A stretch of 64,000 bases of DNA from DASQYE01 sp036389675 (GTDB lineage: Bacteria; Acidobacteriota; Blastocatellia; Pyrinomonadales; Pyrinomonadaceae). How positions within the stretch are numbered: the stretch's first letter is position 1; every line of letters begins with the position of its first letter. Location of the stretch: the NCBI GenBank assembly GCA_036389675.1, contig DASVWI010000036.1:163309-227308 (forward strand). Direction: 5' to 3'. This document shows positions 53,439 to 62,193 of this stretch, one piece after another. The translations under genes were made by a program, and so were the position numbers. The notes below the pieces were generated by a model. It was not told where the DNA came from. It saw nothing but the letters and a program-made list of their open reading frames with translations, and did not search any database.

Positions 53439-53526
53439 CTTGAAGATTTCTTTGGGGGAGGAAATCTTCAAGGTAATCAACACGGTACGGTGGGCTGCCT
53501 TTGGGGGAAGGCGACTCACCGTACCG
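53439..53526 (+). promoter_or_regulatory. Tandem 5'-UTR hairpins with matching TTTGGGGGA loops
   Basis: Hairpin 1 (53439-53472) has a perfect 12-bp stem CTTGAAGATTTC / GAAATCTTCAAG and loop TTTGGGGGAG. Hairpin 2 (53483-53526) has an outer stem CGGTACGGTG / CACCGTACCG and an inner GCCTT / AAGGC stem, with TTTGGGGGA across its tip. They end 27 bp before the start codon of the next subtilase. The GGA-bearing loops would suit an RNA-binding regulator such as CsrA; this is inference. Confidence 0.65.
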
Positions 53527-53552
53527 CTGGCGACCGAAAGGAACACTTTGCG

Positions 53553-56051
53553 ATGAGATACCGGCTTCTTGTTTTCGGATTGATCCTGACCACGACCATC
53601 GTGGCTGGCCGAGTCGTGGCCGCGCCGAAGGTGGATGCGGAGTTGGCCGCGCGACTGGCCGGAAGCGCGCAGCAGCAGCAGCAACAACCGCTCGGCGTCA
53701 TCCTGACCTTTCATGGCGATCAGATTACGGACGCGCACGCGAGCGCAGTCAACGCGCTCGGCATTACGACCGGCGTGCGTATGCGGAATTTCCCGATCAT
53801 GGCGGTCAACGCGACGCCCACACAAATCCGTCAGATGATGCGCTGGGACTCGCTGCGCTCGATCTATCTGAACGCACCGCTACAGCTTAATCTCAACCAG
53901 ACGAAGCCGCTCATTGGCGTGACGCGTCTGCTTGAGGACGCAGAGCTGACGCGGCGCATGGGCGCTCCCATCACTGGCCGTGGCATCACCATCGCCATCA
54001 GCGACACCGGCGTTGACGGCACGCATCAAGACCTCAAATACGACCCTGTGAATCCCTCCGGCGGCAAGACTATTCAGAACGTCATCATCAATCCCAACGA
54101 TCAGGACGGGCTCGTCTTACGCACGGACTCGACGGGCAATCCCTTGAATGGAATCCTGCCGCCAACCTATGTCGAGAACACAATCGACAGTGATACCAAC
54201 GGGGGTCACGGCACACACGTGGCTTCAATTGCGGCGGGAACGGGTCAGGCAAGCAACGGGCTCTACGCCGGAGTGGCGTCGGGCGCAAGCATTCTGGGGC
54301 TCGGCTCCGGCGGCGCTCTCTTCGTTCTGGGGCAGATAGCGGCCTTCGACTACGCCTTCACACACCAGTTTCAGTACAACACGCGCGTCATCAATTGCTC
54401 GTGGGGGAATTCGGCGGTCGCCGTTGACCCTGATCATCCGATCAACGTGGCGACGAAGCGGCTTCACGATCAGGCGCAGATCATCGTCGTCTTCGCCAAC
54501 GGCAACGACGGCGCGGCTGGCCCCAATTCGCAGAACCGCTGGGCATCAGTGCCGTGGGTTTTCGCCACGGGTGCGACCACCAAGCAGGGACGCCTCGCCG
54601 ACTTCTCTTCGCGCGGCATCTTCGGCGACCCCGTCATTCATCCGACTATCCTCGTGCCCGGCACTGGCGGGCCGACCAGCGAGGGCTTCACTTCGTCGGT
54701 CGTCGCCGCGCGTGGCAGAACCAACGCGGCGCAGAACGGGCTGCACGAAGACGCCCAGATTCCGGCAGCCTTCCTGCCAAACTATACGCAGATCAGCGGC
54801 ACTTCGATGGCCGCGCCGCACCTCTCCGGCGTCGTCGCTACCATCCTCTCCGTCAACCCCGCGCTTCAACCCGAGGATGTCCGAAGCATACTCAGGCAGA
54901 CGGCGACTCCGCTCGGCGTCTATGACGAGTTCGAGGCCGGCGCTGGGCTGGCGAATGTCCACGCGGCTGTCGATCTGGCGCTCAACCCGCAAAAGCCTTA
55001 CGGCGATTTCGGCTTTACGGGCAAAGGTCTCACGCTCATTAAACAGGATGGCGGGACGATAGAGGCGACAGTGGCCCAGGGCGCGATCAACCGTCACAAC
55101 TTCACCATCCCGGCCAACGCGTGCATGACCTTTGTGCAGCTTGAGTGGGGAGCAGCCGTCAATGAGGACAAGTTGATCGTCGATAATACAAGGCTTGTGC
55201 TCAACGATCTGACGCTCACCGTCACTTATCGCGACGCGCGCTCCTCGCCGCAGAACCGAACGGCTCAGGCCAATCAGATAAATCTCGGCGGGCTCTTCGG
55301 CTCGCGCGAGACTGTGAAGGTAGAGTTTCCATCCTCCGGCACGGCGACAGCCGAGATCAGCGGCGGGCTCATCGGCGAAGGCACGCTCACAGACCAGCCC
55401 TATCGTCTGGTCGTCACTCATTATCTCTTCGACCCGAACGAGGCGGGCGACCTGACGGGTCTGGACGCGGGTTTGCGCCTGAGGGCCTATCGCCTTCTCT
55501 ACGACCGCATGATGTTCGCCGAGGGCGGAGCTTTTCGCCCCACCGAGCCGCTCACTCGTATGGAGCTTGCGCGCGCTCTCATGTTCGGCGCTCGCGTCAT
55601 GCAGTACATCCCGACTGAGCCGAGCTTCACGGACATCGCGGCGGGCAGTCCTGATGCGCTCGTCGTCGAATCGCTCAAGCGTGAGGGCTTGATGGGCACA
55701 AGCGGGCAGACCTTTGGCCCGGGCGTTTCCGTCAACAGGTTGGAGCAGGCCGTGGCGCTCGTGCGCGCGCTGCGCCTCACGGCTCAGGCCGATGCTTTGA
55801 AGAACACGGACGTGAAGTTCGGCGGCCAGACGCTCGTGGACAACGCGAAGATTCCCGGCCCGCTGCGCGGCTACGTGCAGCTCGCCATCGATAAGGGATT
55901 GATGGAGGCGTTTCCGGCGGAGACGCGCATAGGCCCGCTCGGTCAGGTGATCGCCCTTCCCGGCCCGCGCTTCGAGCCTGACCGCACAGTCAATCGTGCG
56001 GAGCTCGTCAATCCCATGACGCGTCTGCTCAACCTTATGTTCGGAGAATAA
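53553..56051 (+). CDS. S8 subtilase with SLH-like C-terminus
   Basis: 832 aa from the ATG at 53553, with AAAGGA upstream. Signal peptide, a glutamine run (QQQQQQP) in the propeptide, Asp151 (IAISDTGVDGTHQDLK), His219 (GGHGTHVASIAAGTG) and Ser418 (SGTSMAAPHLSGVVATIL). A beta domain follows, then SLH-like modules (FRPTEPLTRMELARALMFGARV, PSFTDIAAGSPDALVVESLKREG, FEPDRTVNRAELVNPM). The tail closely resembles those of the 29656 and 40570 proteases, suggesting a shared surface-anchoring mode. Paired hairpins precede it. Confidence 0.93.
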   Translation: MRYRLLVFGLILTTTIVAGRVVAAPKVDAELAARLAGSAQQQQQQPLGVILTFHGDQITDAHASAVNALGITTGVRMRNFPIMAVNATPTQIRQMMRWDSLRSIYLNAPLQLNLNQTKPLIGVTRLLEDAELTRRMGAPITGRGITIAISDTGVDGTHQDLKYDPVNPSGGKTIQNVIINPNDQDGLVLRTDSTGNPLNGILPPTYVENTIDSDTNGGHGTHVASIAAGTGQASNGLYAGVASGASILGLGSGGALFVLGQIAAFDYAFTHQFQYNTRVINCSWGNSAVAVDPDHPINVATKRLHDQAQIIVVFANGNDGAAGPNSQNRWASVPWVFATGATTKQGRLADFSSRGIFGDPVIHPTILVPGTGGPTSEGFTSSVVAARGRTNAAQNGLHEDAQIPAAFLPNYTQISGTSMAAPHLSGVVATILSVNPALQPEDVRSILRQTATPLGVYDEFEAGAGLANVHAAVDLALNPQKPYGDFGFTGKGLTLIKQDGGTIEATVAQGAINRHNFTIPANACMTFVQLEWGAAVNEDKLIVDNTRLVLNDLTLTVTYRDARSSPQNRTAQANQINLGGLFGSRETVKVEFPSSGTATAEISGGLIGEGTLTDQPYRLVVTHYLFDPNEAGDLTGLDAGLRLRAYRLLYDRMMFAEGGAFRPTEPLTRMELARALMFGARVMQYIPTEPSFTDIAAGSPDALVVESLKREGLMGTSGQTFGPGVSVNRLEQAVALVRALRLTAQADALKNTDVKFGGQTLVDNAKIPGPLRGYVQLAIDKGLMEAFPAETRIGPLGQVIALPGPRFEPDRTVNRAELVNPMTRLLNLMFGE

Positions 56052-56132
56052 TATGCTAGCGCAGGCTGCACTGGCCTGACGCTTTGCTGCCACACTATCA
56101 AAGGATTTCCCGGAGAGGGGCCGGGAAAAACA

Positions 56133-56173
56133 ACAGTCGGGCTTATGATGTTAAGGATCATAGGCCCGGCTGT
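56133..56173. terminator. Hairpin terminator after the 53553 subtilase
   Basis: Stem ACAGTCGGGCTTATGAT / ATCATAGGCCCGGCTGT with a GTTAAGG loop. A smaller hairpin TTTCCCGG / CCGGGAAA precedes it at 56106-56128. The remaining sequence up to 56375 shows no gene. Confidence 0.75.
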
Positions 56174-56375
56174 CGTTTCGGGCTCAAAATCAGTTCCGGT
56201 CAATCTTCGGCGGCGGAAATTGTATTGCCATCGGCGAAGGTCTGCTGATATATCTATCCGGCGAGATTTAGGAATAGAAACCCTTCGGCATAAGGAGCCG
56301 ACGCACCTCCCGCGGCCTCGGAGACTCTTTTTTTAGCAGACTCCGAAGATCGGCTGCTCTCTTATCGAAATCATT

Positions 56376-57506
56376 ATGCAAGCACCCCCACCGCAAACTG
56401 CACCCGCGCAGAAAGTTCATCGCTACCCGTGCCCCGCGTGCGGCGCGAACCTTGTCTTTGAGCCCATAGACGGTTGTTTGACCTGTCCTTATTGCGGCCA
56501 TAAGGAGTTGATACCAATGAGCGCCGAGCAGGTGCAGGAGCGCTCCTACGAGGAATACCTGCGCCCGCGCTCTGGTCAATTGCAGGTTCTGGCCCAGAAC
56601 GCGCTAGAAGTGCAATGCACCAGCTGCGGCGCGATTGTGACGTTTGTGCCGCCGGAGGTGGCGCGCGAGTGTGATTTCTGCGGCGCGAAGATCGTCGCGC
56701 AGCCGAAGAGCGCCGACCCTACGGTCGCCCCCGAAGGCGTCCTGCCCTTTCGCATCACGCACCAGCAGGCGACCGCCGCCGTCCGGCAGTGGCTCTCATC
56801 CCGCTGGTTCGCGCCCAACGCGCTCAAACGCTTCGCCAGCCCCGAAGCCATAGACGGCATCTACCTGCCCTACTGGACTTACGACGCGCACACGACCAGC
56901 CATTACACGGGCCAGCGCGGCGAGCATTACTACGAGACCGAATACTATACGGAGACCGACGCGCAGGGTAATCGAGTGCAGAAGTCCAGACAGGTGCAGA
57001 AGACGAACTGGTATTCGGCATCTGGCACAGTCACGCGCTGGTTCGACGACATTCTTGTTCCGGCGACGCGCTCGCTCCCTCCGAATCGTCTGTTCGCGCT
57101 TGAGCCTTGGGATTTGGGCGAGCTCAAAGCCTACGAGCCAGCTTTTCTATCCGGCTACAAGGCGCAGCGCTATCAGGTGGAGCTGCCTGAAGGATTCGAG
57201 CAGGCCAAAACCCTTGCGGCCCGCGTCATCGAAGCGGACGTGCGTAAAGACATCGGCGGCGACGCGCAACGCATCAACAACGTCCAGACGCATTACTCCG
57301 GCATTACTTTCAAGCACCTGCTGCTGCCCGTCTACGCTGGGGCATACAGGTTGAATCAGAAGGTCTACCAGATAGTCATCAACGGGCGCACGGGCGAGGT
57401 ACAGGGCGACCGCCCCTATAGCGCCGTGAAGATCGCGCTTCTGGTCATCACCATTCTCTTCATCGTGCTCTTCATTTTACTGATTATGGCGCTCCTCAAA
57501 AGCTGA
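56376..57506 (+). CDS. Zinc-ribbon protein with C-terminal membrane anchor
   Basis: 376 aa. Two zinc ribbons: YPCPACGANLVF...LTCPYCGHKE (residues 18-45) and VQCTSCGAIVTF...RECDFCGAKIVAQ (about 80-112). The middle region (EGVLPFRITHQQATAAVRQWLSSRWFAPNALKRF, YLPYWTYDAHTTSHYTGQRGEHYYETEYY) is characteristic of a widespread 'TFIIB-type zinc ribbon-containing' bacterial family of unknown function. A single C-terminal helix (KIALLVITILFIVLFILLIMAL) makes it tail-anchored, with the ribbons probably cytoplasmic. No operon partner is evident. Confidence 0.85.
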   Translation: MQAPPPQTAPAQKVHRYPCPACGANLVFEPIDGCLTCPYCGHKELIPMSAEQVQERSYEEYLRPRSGQLQVLAQNALEVQCTSCGAIVTFVPPEVARECDFCGAKIVAQPKSADPTVAPEGVLPFRITHQQATAAVRQWLSSRWFAPNALKRFASPEAIDGIYLPYWTYDAHTTSHYTGQRGEHYYETEYYTETDAQGNRVQKSRQVQKTNWYSASGTVTRWFDDILVPATRSLPPNRLFALEPWDLGELKAYEPAFLSGYKAQRYQVELPEGFEQAKTLAARVIEADVRKDIGGDAQRINNVQTHYSGITFKHLLLPVYAGAYRLNQKVYQIVINGRTGEVQGDRPYSAVKIALLVITILFIVLFILLIMALLKS

Positions 57507-57578
57507 TCGTGGACAAAGGAGCGATGGCGGGCGTTTAAGCGTGAGGGGCACGGCGGAAGATTTCAAGGTGCGACGGCT

Positions 57579-57818
57579 TTAGCCTGCGGAGTCGTCATCT
57601 ATCAGCTCGGGCCACACCTCTTCATCTGGTTCGCCCCTTTGTTCGAGAGCGGCCTCCATGCCTTGCAGCTCTCTTTCCAGCTCGGCGTTGCGTCGTTCCA
57701 GCTCACTGATGCGGCGCTTGTGCTGGCGATTGATCGCCTCCATAAACTTCAGATAGACGAACTCCATCCCGGCCACGCAAGCCAGCGTGAGAGCGAAAAT
57801 GTAGGCCACGTATTCCAT
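57579..57818 (-). CDS. Small membrane protein with coiled coil
   Basis: 79 aa from the ATG at 57818, preceded by GGGAGG; an upstream ATG at 57881 lacks such a site. One membrane helix (YVAYIFALTLACVAGMEFVYL) then a charged coiled coil (RRISELERRNAELERELQGMEAALEQ) and an acidic tail. No named family was recognised. It resembles small accessory or scaffold subunits in shape only. Confidence 0.65.
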   Translation of the reverse strand: MEYVAYIFALTLACVAGMEFVYLKFMEAINRQHKRRISELERRNAELERELQGMEAALEQRGEPDEEVWPELIDDDSAG

Positions 57819-58007
57819 ACTCGTTGAGGCCTCCCGGCGAGTCAGATGGTTGCGGTTGTCGGCTGCGAAAGGCCGCCTCACGTCACTATCTGTCGGGGAG
57901 AGTGCCGCGTAGTTTATAGGCTCAGGGCATGTTCGATCAATAGCTGTCCGCCCACGAGCGAGACCCTTTTCGACGCACTCTTCACCATCGTTCTTTGACG
58001 AGAGGAT

Positions 58008-58913
58008 TTAGCGGGCGGGCGTCTGTTCTTCCTCCAGCCAGTCGCGCGTCATGTCGCACCAGAGCGCAAGGCCGCGCCATCTCTTAAAGCGCGAGTAAAA
58101 GCGCGCGATCTTTGCGTCAAGGCTGCCGCCCCGTGCCCCTTTGCCGCGCGTGCGGGCAAACTTGGCCCGCACCCATGAGTCCAGCGCAAGGCAATCATAA
58201 CGCCCGACCAGCTTCAGTAGATTTTCGGCGGCATAGTCGCCAATTCCCTTCACGCGCTTCATCTCGCGTCTCAGCTCGTCCGTTGTGGCCTCGCTTGTGA
58301 GCCACGATTCAACGTCCAACTCGCCTGCGGCCACACGCTCGGCCAGCTCCTTGAGGTAAGGCGCGCGATAACCTGCGCGCACCGTGTCCCGATAGAATCC
58401 TTCGGGCACAAGCGCCATCGCTTCCGGCGTCGGGAAGCTGCGGCGACCGTCCGTCGTTTCGCGCCCAAGCCCTCTGACCAGCCCCGTCACCATTTTTTCC
58501 GTCAGCGCCCAAGAGCAGTTTGTCGTGCAGAGCGATTTGACCAAATCTTCGTAGACGGTCGGCGAGCGCAGCAGCCTCCCTGCTCCCTCCCGCATAATCC
58601 ATGCGAAGGCCGGCTCGTCCGCGACGGCAGCGTAGAACTCCGCCATCTCCTCGTCCAGCCTGAGCATGTGTCGCACATCGCGCGTGACTTTATCCGTTGC
58701 CTTCCGGCCCATACGGCGCGGAAGGCGCACGCTCAGGCCCTGACGAGAGCCGCTGATGACGACCGTGACGGGCTGTTCCCGTCCGGCATCGAGCACGCGC
58801 ACGAGTTGCCAGCGGCTCTCGTCAAACTCGAAAGGCAAAAGCTCGCACCAGCCGTGGCTGCGAACCGTTCGCTTGAAGCTGAAATCCTTCGGCACTTTGA
58901 TAGTCAGTTCCAT
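58008..58913 (-). CDS. HhH-GPD DNA glycosylase (AlkA/OGG-like)
   Basis: 301 aa from the ATG at 58913 (a GTG lies at 58919). An N-terminal beta domain (residues 1-85) is followed by the glycosylase helices: SPTVYEDLVKSLCTTNCSW, the hairpin VKGIGDYAAENLLKLVGRYDCLALDSWVR with the catalytic Asp in LALDSW. The lysine of bifunctional OGG enzymes is not evident, so a monofunctional base excision role (alkylated or oxidised purines) is likely. It fits the '8-oxoguanine DNA glycosylase-like' HhH group. Stand-alone gene. Confidence 0.85.
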   Translation of the reverse strand: MELTIKVPKDFSFKRTVRSHGWCELLPFEFDESRWQLVRVLDAGREQPVTVVISGSRQGLSVRLPRRMGRKATDKVTRDVRHMLRLDEEMAEFYAAVADEPAFAWIMREGAGRLLRSPTVYEDLVKSLCTTNCSWALTEKMVTGLVRGLGRETTDGRRSFPTPEAMALVPEGFYRDTVRAGYRAPYLKELAERVAAGELDVESWLTSEATTDELRREMKRVKGIGDYAAENLLKLVGRYDCLALDSWVRAKFARTRGKGARGGSLDAKIARFYSRFKRWRGLALWCDMTRDWLEEEQTPAR

Positions 58914-59278
58914 TTCCACAAAGGTCTCCCGACCGATTGACTTCCCCGCTCGAACCTACCAGCTTTTTACGATCAAGACCACGGTGCTGTTCGGTCGCGC
59001 CGCCCAATCATTTCCACAAAGGCTGAACGGCCATGAGCAGCATGATTGATGATATGGGATTATGGACGACACCATATCGGGTAGCTACTGAAAGCCTGCC
59101 CGGATGCCCCTGCCACGGAAATATTATAATTTGCTTGCGGAGGATCGATTCGATTGCATGGTTGCTGGAAAAACGTATGATTGATGACGGGAGGCCCGGG
59201 ACGGGCCGGTGGTAGAAGCAGAGAGGAACAGTAGTTGCCACGAGAGAGACGGCAGATTTTTAAACGGGAGATGCAGAG
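58914..59278. other. Intergenic region with a candidate -10 box
   Basis: 365 bp without a supported gene. A perfect TATAAT lies at 59125-59130 about 150 bp before the next start codon, but no convincing -35 is placed 17 bp upstream. No RNA gene was recognised. Confidence 0.45.
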
Positions 59279-59860
59279 ATGATAACATTACAGAATAAGA
59301 TATTACCGGTCGCGCTGGTGGCTGCCCTTCTGGGCGGCGGTGTCGGCGCGTTTGTGACCCGTTCGGGCAACCCCTCGACGGCCTCGACGACGGCCACACA
59401 GCCCTCGTCCCTCGCGACGACTGAGACGGCCACGACGCCCGCGACCACCGAGCAGGCGAAGCTGAACACGACGACCGCCGCGGGCGAAGATCAGGATGCA
59501 TTCCGCGACGGTTTCGCGGAAGGCTACCGCGCAGCGGCGGACAGAAGCGGCACGGCAGCCGTGCGTCGCTCGGTAGCAGCCACGCCGGTCGTTTACCGCA
59601 CGACCAGCGGCAGGCGCGCACGCTCTTCGAGCGCGAGCAATTCCCGTCGCGTTTACTACGATTACAACACTGAGCCCCGCAAGAGGTCTTTCTGGCAGAA
59701 GCACCGCGATAAGCTGACGGTGGCGATGGGCACGGGCGGCGGTGCTATCCTCGGCGGCCTGATCGGCGGCAAGAAGGGCGCGGCCATAGGCGCGCTGGCG
59801 GGCGCGGGCGGCTCGGCGCTCTACACCTACAAGATTCGCAACCGCAGCCGTCGCTACTAA
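59279..59860 (+). CDS. Gly-zipper envelope protein (YMGG-like)
   Basis: 193 aa. N-terminal hydrophobic segment (ILPVALVAALLGGGVGAFV), a Thr/Ala-rich low-complexity stretch (30-65), DAFRDGFAEGYRAA, a basic region, and a C-terminal Gly-zipper hairpin (VAMGTGGGAILGGLIGGKKGAAIGALAGAGGSALY). Such zippers associate with or span envelope membranes. Exact function unknown. The next gene follows by 22 bp, so the two may be co-transcribed. Confidence 0.7.
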   Translation: MITLQNKILPVALVAALLGGGVGAFVTRSGNPSTASTTATQPSSLATTETATTPATTEQAKLNTTTAAGEDQDAFRDGFAEGYRAAADRSGTAAVRRSVAATPVVYRTTSGRRARSSSASNSRRVYYDYNTEPRKRSFWQKHRDKLTVAMGTGGGAILGGLIGGKKGAAIGALAGAGGSALYTYKIRNRSRRY

Positions 59861-59882
59861 ATCGCTGGACTAGAGGGGCGTG

Positions 59883-60902
59883 ATGGTTCAAAGCCTGAAG
59901 AGACTTGCGCTCGGCGCGGTCTCGGCTTTCCTGATCGCTTTCATCTCAATCACTTGGGCAGCACCTCTCAACGGGGCTGCCCATTTGTATGAGCGGGAAG
60001 CGGGAGAGACGAGCAGCGCTGGCCCACAATACACGACGCGGGCCGCTACTTCCGGGAAGCATCAGAGGGTAGAGCCTGCGGCGAGGTTGCCGCGGGTCGC
60101 CCGCTTTCGCGAGAGCAGTGGCCGTGGCCTGATGGTTTCCGTCTGGGTCAACGGCACAGGGGTCTACACTTTCGCCGTCGATACGGGTGCGGGCGCGACC
60201 ATCATCTCCGAGCGCGTGGCGCGCGAGGCGCGCGTGACTTTCCAGCGCGGGCGCGCAACCGTGATGAGCGGCATGAGCGGCGCGGGCTCTGTCCCCGGTC
60301 GTGAGGCTTCAGTGCGTAGCATGGCGATTGGCGACGAGAGCAACCTGCTTCCGTCTCAAAGCAGTGTCGTCGTCACGGGCGGCTTGCCGCCGGACGTGGA
60401 CGGGGTGCTGGACCCGACGGAGGCGTTCTGGCCGCTCGGCTATTCGATTGATATGCGTCGCGGCGAGCTCAGCGCCTTTGACCCGCGTGTGGCTCCGCTT
60501 CGCGCGGGCGACGCGCCCGCGGGCGGGGTGGTTGTTCCATGGGTATTCGAGAGAGGCAGCCGCCGTCCGTTCGTCATGCTCGAAGGTGGACGACGAGCGC
60601 TGCTCGACACGGGCTCGGAGTTCGGGCTGGCGGTCAGCGAGAGCGCGGCGCGGAGCATAGGCATTACAGATCGCCTCGGTAGGGATAAAGGCAGCGTGCG
60701 CGACATCTCGGGCGGAAGGATAGCGGCACGCAGGGTCGCGCCCGCAACCGTGCGTATAGGCTCTCTGGTCTTGCGCTCAGTGCCGACAGATGTGCTCTCA
60801 GGAGTTGTTGACGGCTCGCCCATCCTGCTCGGGCGCGACGCCCTGCAACCCTTCTATCTCTCCTTCGACCCCATCAACAAACTAATCCTGATCACACCGT
60901 AA
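59883..60902 (+). CDS. Exported aspartic protease with two DTG motifs
   Basis: 339 aa from the ATG at 59883 (a GTG lies at 59880), with GAGGGG upstream. Signal peptide (LGAVSAFLIAFISITWAA), then two retropepsin-like halves: YTFAVDTGAGATIISERVA with flap-like GMSGAGSVPG, and RRALLDTGSEFGLAVSESAA with ISGGRIAARR. Each half ends in a hydrophobic G(V/R)-D-like segment (VDGVLDPTEAFWPL; SPILLGRDALQPF). Having both catalytic aspartates in one chain suggests a monomeric pepsin-like enzyme made by duplication. Substrate unknown. Confidence 0.8.
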   Translation: MVQSLKRLALGAVSAFLIAFISITWAAPLNGAAHLYEREAGETSSAGPQYTTRAATSGKHQRVEPAARLPRVARFRESSGRGLMVSVWVNGTGVYTFAVDTGAGATIISERVAREARVTFQRGRATVMSGMSGAGSVPGREASVRSMAIGDESNLLPSQSSVVVTGGLPPDVDGVLDPTEAFWPLGYSIDMRRGELSAFDPRVAPLRAGDAPAGGVVVPWVFERGSRRPFVMLEGGRRALLDTGSEFGLAVSESAARSIGITDRLGRDKGSVRDISGGRIAARRVAPATVRIGSLVLRSVPTDVLSGVVDGSPILLGRDALQPFYLSFDPINKLILITP

Positions 60903-60907
60903 AAGAA

Positions 60908-60999
60908 AAGGATGAAGGCGGAAGGATGAAGGATGAAGTAAAAGCTTTAAAGAAAGAGCAGCTCTTATTTCATCCTTCATCCTTCATCCTTCATCCTTG
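60908..60999. repeat. Inverted repeat, GGATGAA family, copy 2
   Basis: Left arm 60908-60938 and right arm 60970-60999 consist of GGATGAAGG and CATCCTTCAT units around an AAGCTTT / AGAGCAGCTCT centre. It separates the convergent aspartic protease and HD-GYP genes and may act as a bidirectional terminator. Shares the segment GATGAAGGCGGAAGGATGAA with copy 1 at 3348. Confidence 0.85.
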
Positions 61000-61002
61000 C
61001 TC

Positions 61003-62181
61003 TTACGCTGCTCTTTCGTGGCTGAGACCTGTGCGGTGTAGCTCTTCCTTCATTTTCAGTTTGGCGAGCTCGTTTCTGACGAAGTGCGGTAGCTCGTCCA
61101 TGATGAAGGCGGGTTTGGGGCGAGCCTCTTTTCTGGCGGGCGAGTGATGATGCAGTATCTTCCACTCTTCACGCGGGACGCGCTCGAAGGCTTTGACGAC
61201 TTCGGGGTCGAACTGCTCGCCGGCATGGGCCTGCAATTCCGCGAGCGCCACGTCGTAGGATTTGCCGTTGCGATAGACGCGATTGCTGACGACGGCGTCG
61301 AAGGTGTCGGCGACGGCGAAGATGCGCGCGTTAAGATCGATCTCCTGACCTCTTAAGCCGAGCGGGTAGCCGGAGCCGTTCCACTTCTCGTGATGCTCGG
61401 CGACGACGCGCGCCGCTCCCTCCAAAAACTCTATCCCGCGAAGTATCTTCTGTCCGAGCACTGGATGCTGGCGCATCCTGCTCCATTCCTCTTCGGTCAG
61501 TGGACCGGGCTTACGCAGGATTGCATCGGGCACACCGATCTTGCCTATGTCGTGCAGGAGCGCGCCGAATTCCAGAGCGCGCATCTTATCCTGTGCCAGC
61601 CCCAGTTCCTGTCCGAGGCGCAGGCTGAAGCGGACGACGCGCTCGGAATGGCCGTGCGTTTCGGCGTCGCGCGTCTCAAGCGATGCTGCCAGTGCCTTGA
61701 GCGTCATCCGGTAGTTGTCCTCAAGGGCGTTGAAGGCGCGGTGCAGCTCTTCTGTCCGCTGGCGGACGAGGTCTTCAAGGTAGTTCTCGTAATGTCGCTT
61801 GGCGGAGCGCAGCGCGTGATGTTCGAGCGCGCGCCTGACGACCGCCTCGACGTGACGGATGTCGAACGGCTTCATGACGTAGTCGAACGCCCCGACGCGC
61901 AGAGACTCCACGGCGCTCTCGATGGTCTGTGCCCCGCTGATCATAATGATGAGGGCTTCGGGCACAAGCTCTTTGACGTGCGGAACCATCTCCAGCCCGC
62001 TCATGCCCTTCATCATGATATCGCTGATCACCAGATCGAAGCGCTCTCTGCTCAAACGGGCGAGCGCCTCGCTGGCCGAACAGACCGCCGCGCATTCGTA
62101 GCTCCTGTTTAAAAGATCACACAGTATGGCTCTCACTTCCGGCTCGTCGTCCGTGATCAGAATACGGCATCGCCTCTTCAT
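61003..62181 (-). CDS. Response regulator with HD-GYP domain
   Basis: 392 aa from the ATG at 62181, which sits after GGAGGAAGGG; an ATG at 62193 is the alternative. Receiver domain with the phospho-acceptor in LVISDIMMKGMSG, Lys in VMKPFD; a coiled-coil linker (HYENYLEDLVRQRTEELHRAFNALEDNY); then an HD-GYP domain with HGHSERV, LLHDIGKIGVPDAIL, HHEKWNGSGYPLGL and DTFDAVVSNRVYR. HD-GYP domains hydrolyse cyclic di-GMP; all listed metal-binding motifs are present. No partner histidine kinase is nearby. The C-terminus ends at the inverted repeat. Confidence 0.92.
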   Translation of the reverse strand: MKRRCRILITDDEPEVRAILCDLLNRSYECAAVCSASEALARLSRERFDLVISDIMMKGMSGLEMVPHVKELVPEALIIMISGAQTIESAVESLRVGAFDYVMKPFDIRHVEAVVRRALEHHALRSAKRHYENYLEDLVRQRTEELHRAFNALEDNYRMTLKALAASLETRDAETHGHSERVVRFSLRLGQELGLAQDKMRALEFGALLHDIGKIGVPDAILRKPGPLTEEEWSRMRQHPVLGQKILRGIEFLEGAARVVAEHHEKWNGSGYPLGLRGQEIDLNARIFAVADTFDAVVSNRVYRNGKSYDVALAELQAHAGEQFDPEVVKAFERVPREEWKILHHHSPARKEARPKPAFIMDELPHFVRNELAKLKMKEELHRTGLSHERAA

Positions 62182-62193
62182 CCCTTCCTCCAT

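Noticed and set aside
59125..59130. TATAAT as a confirmed promoter
   Set aside because: No acceptable -35 hexamer at 16-18 bp, so it is only a candidate.
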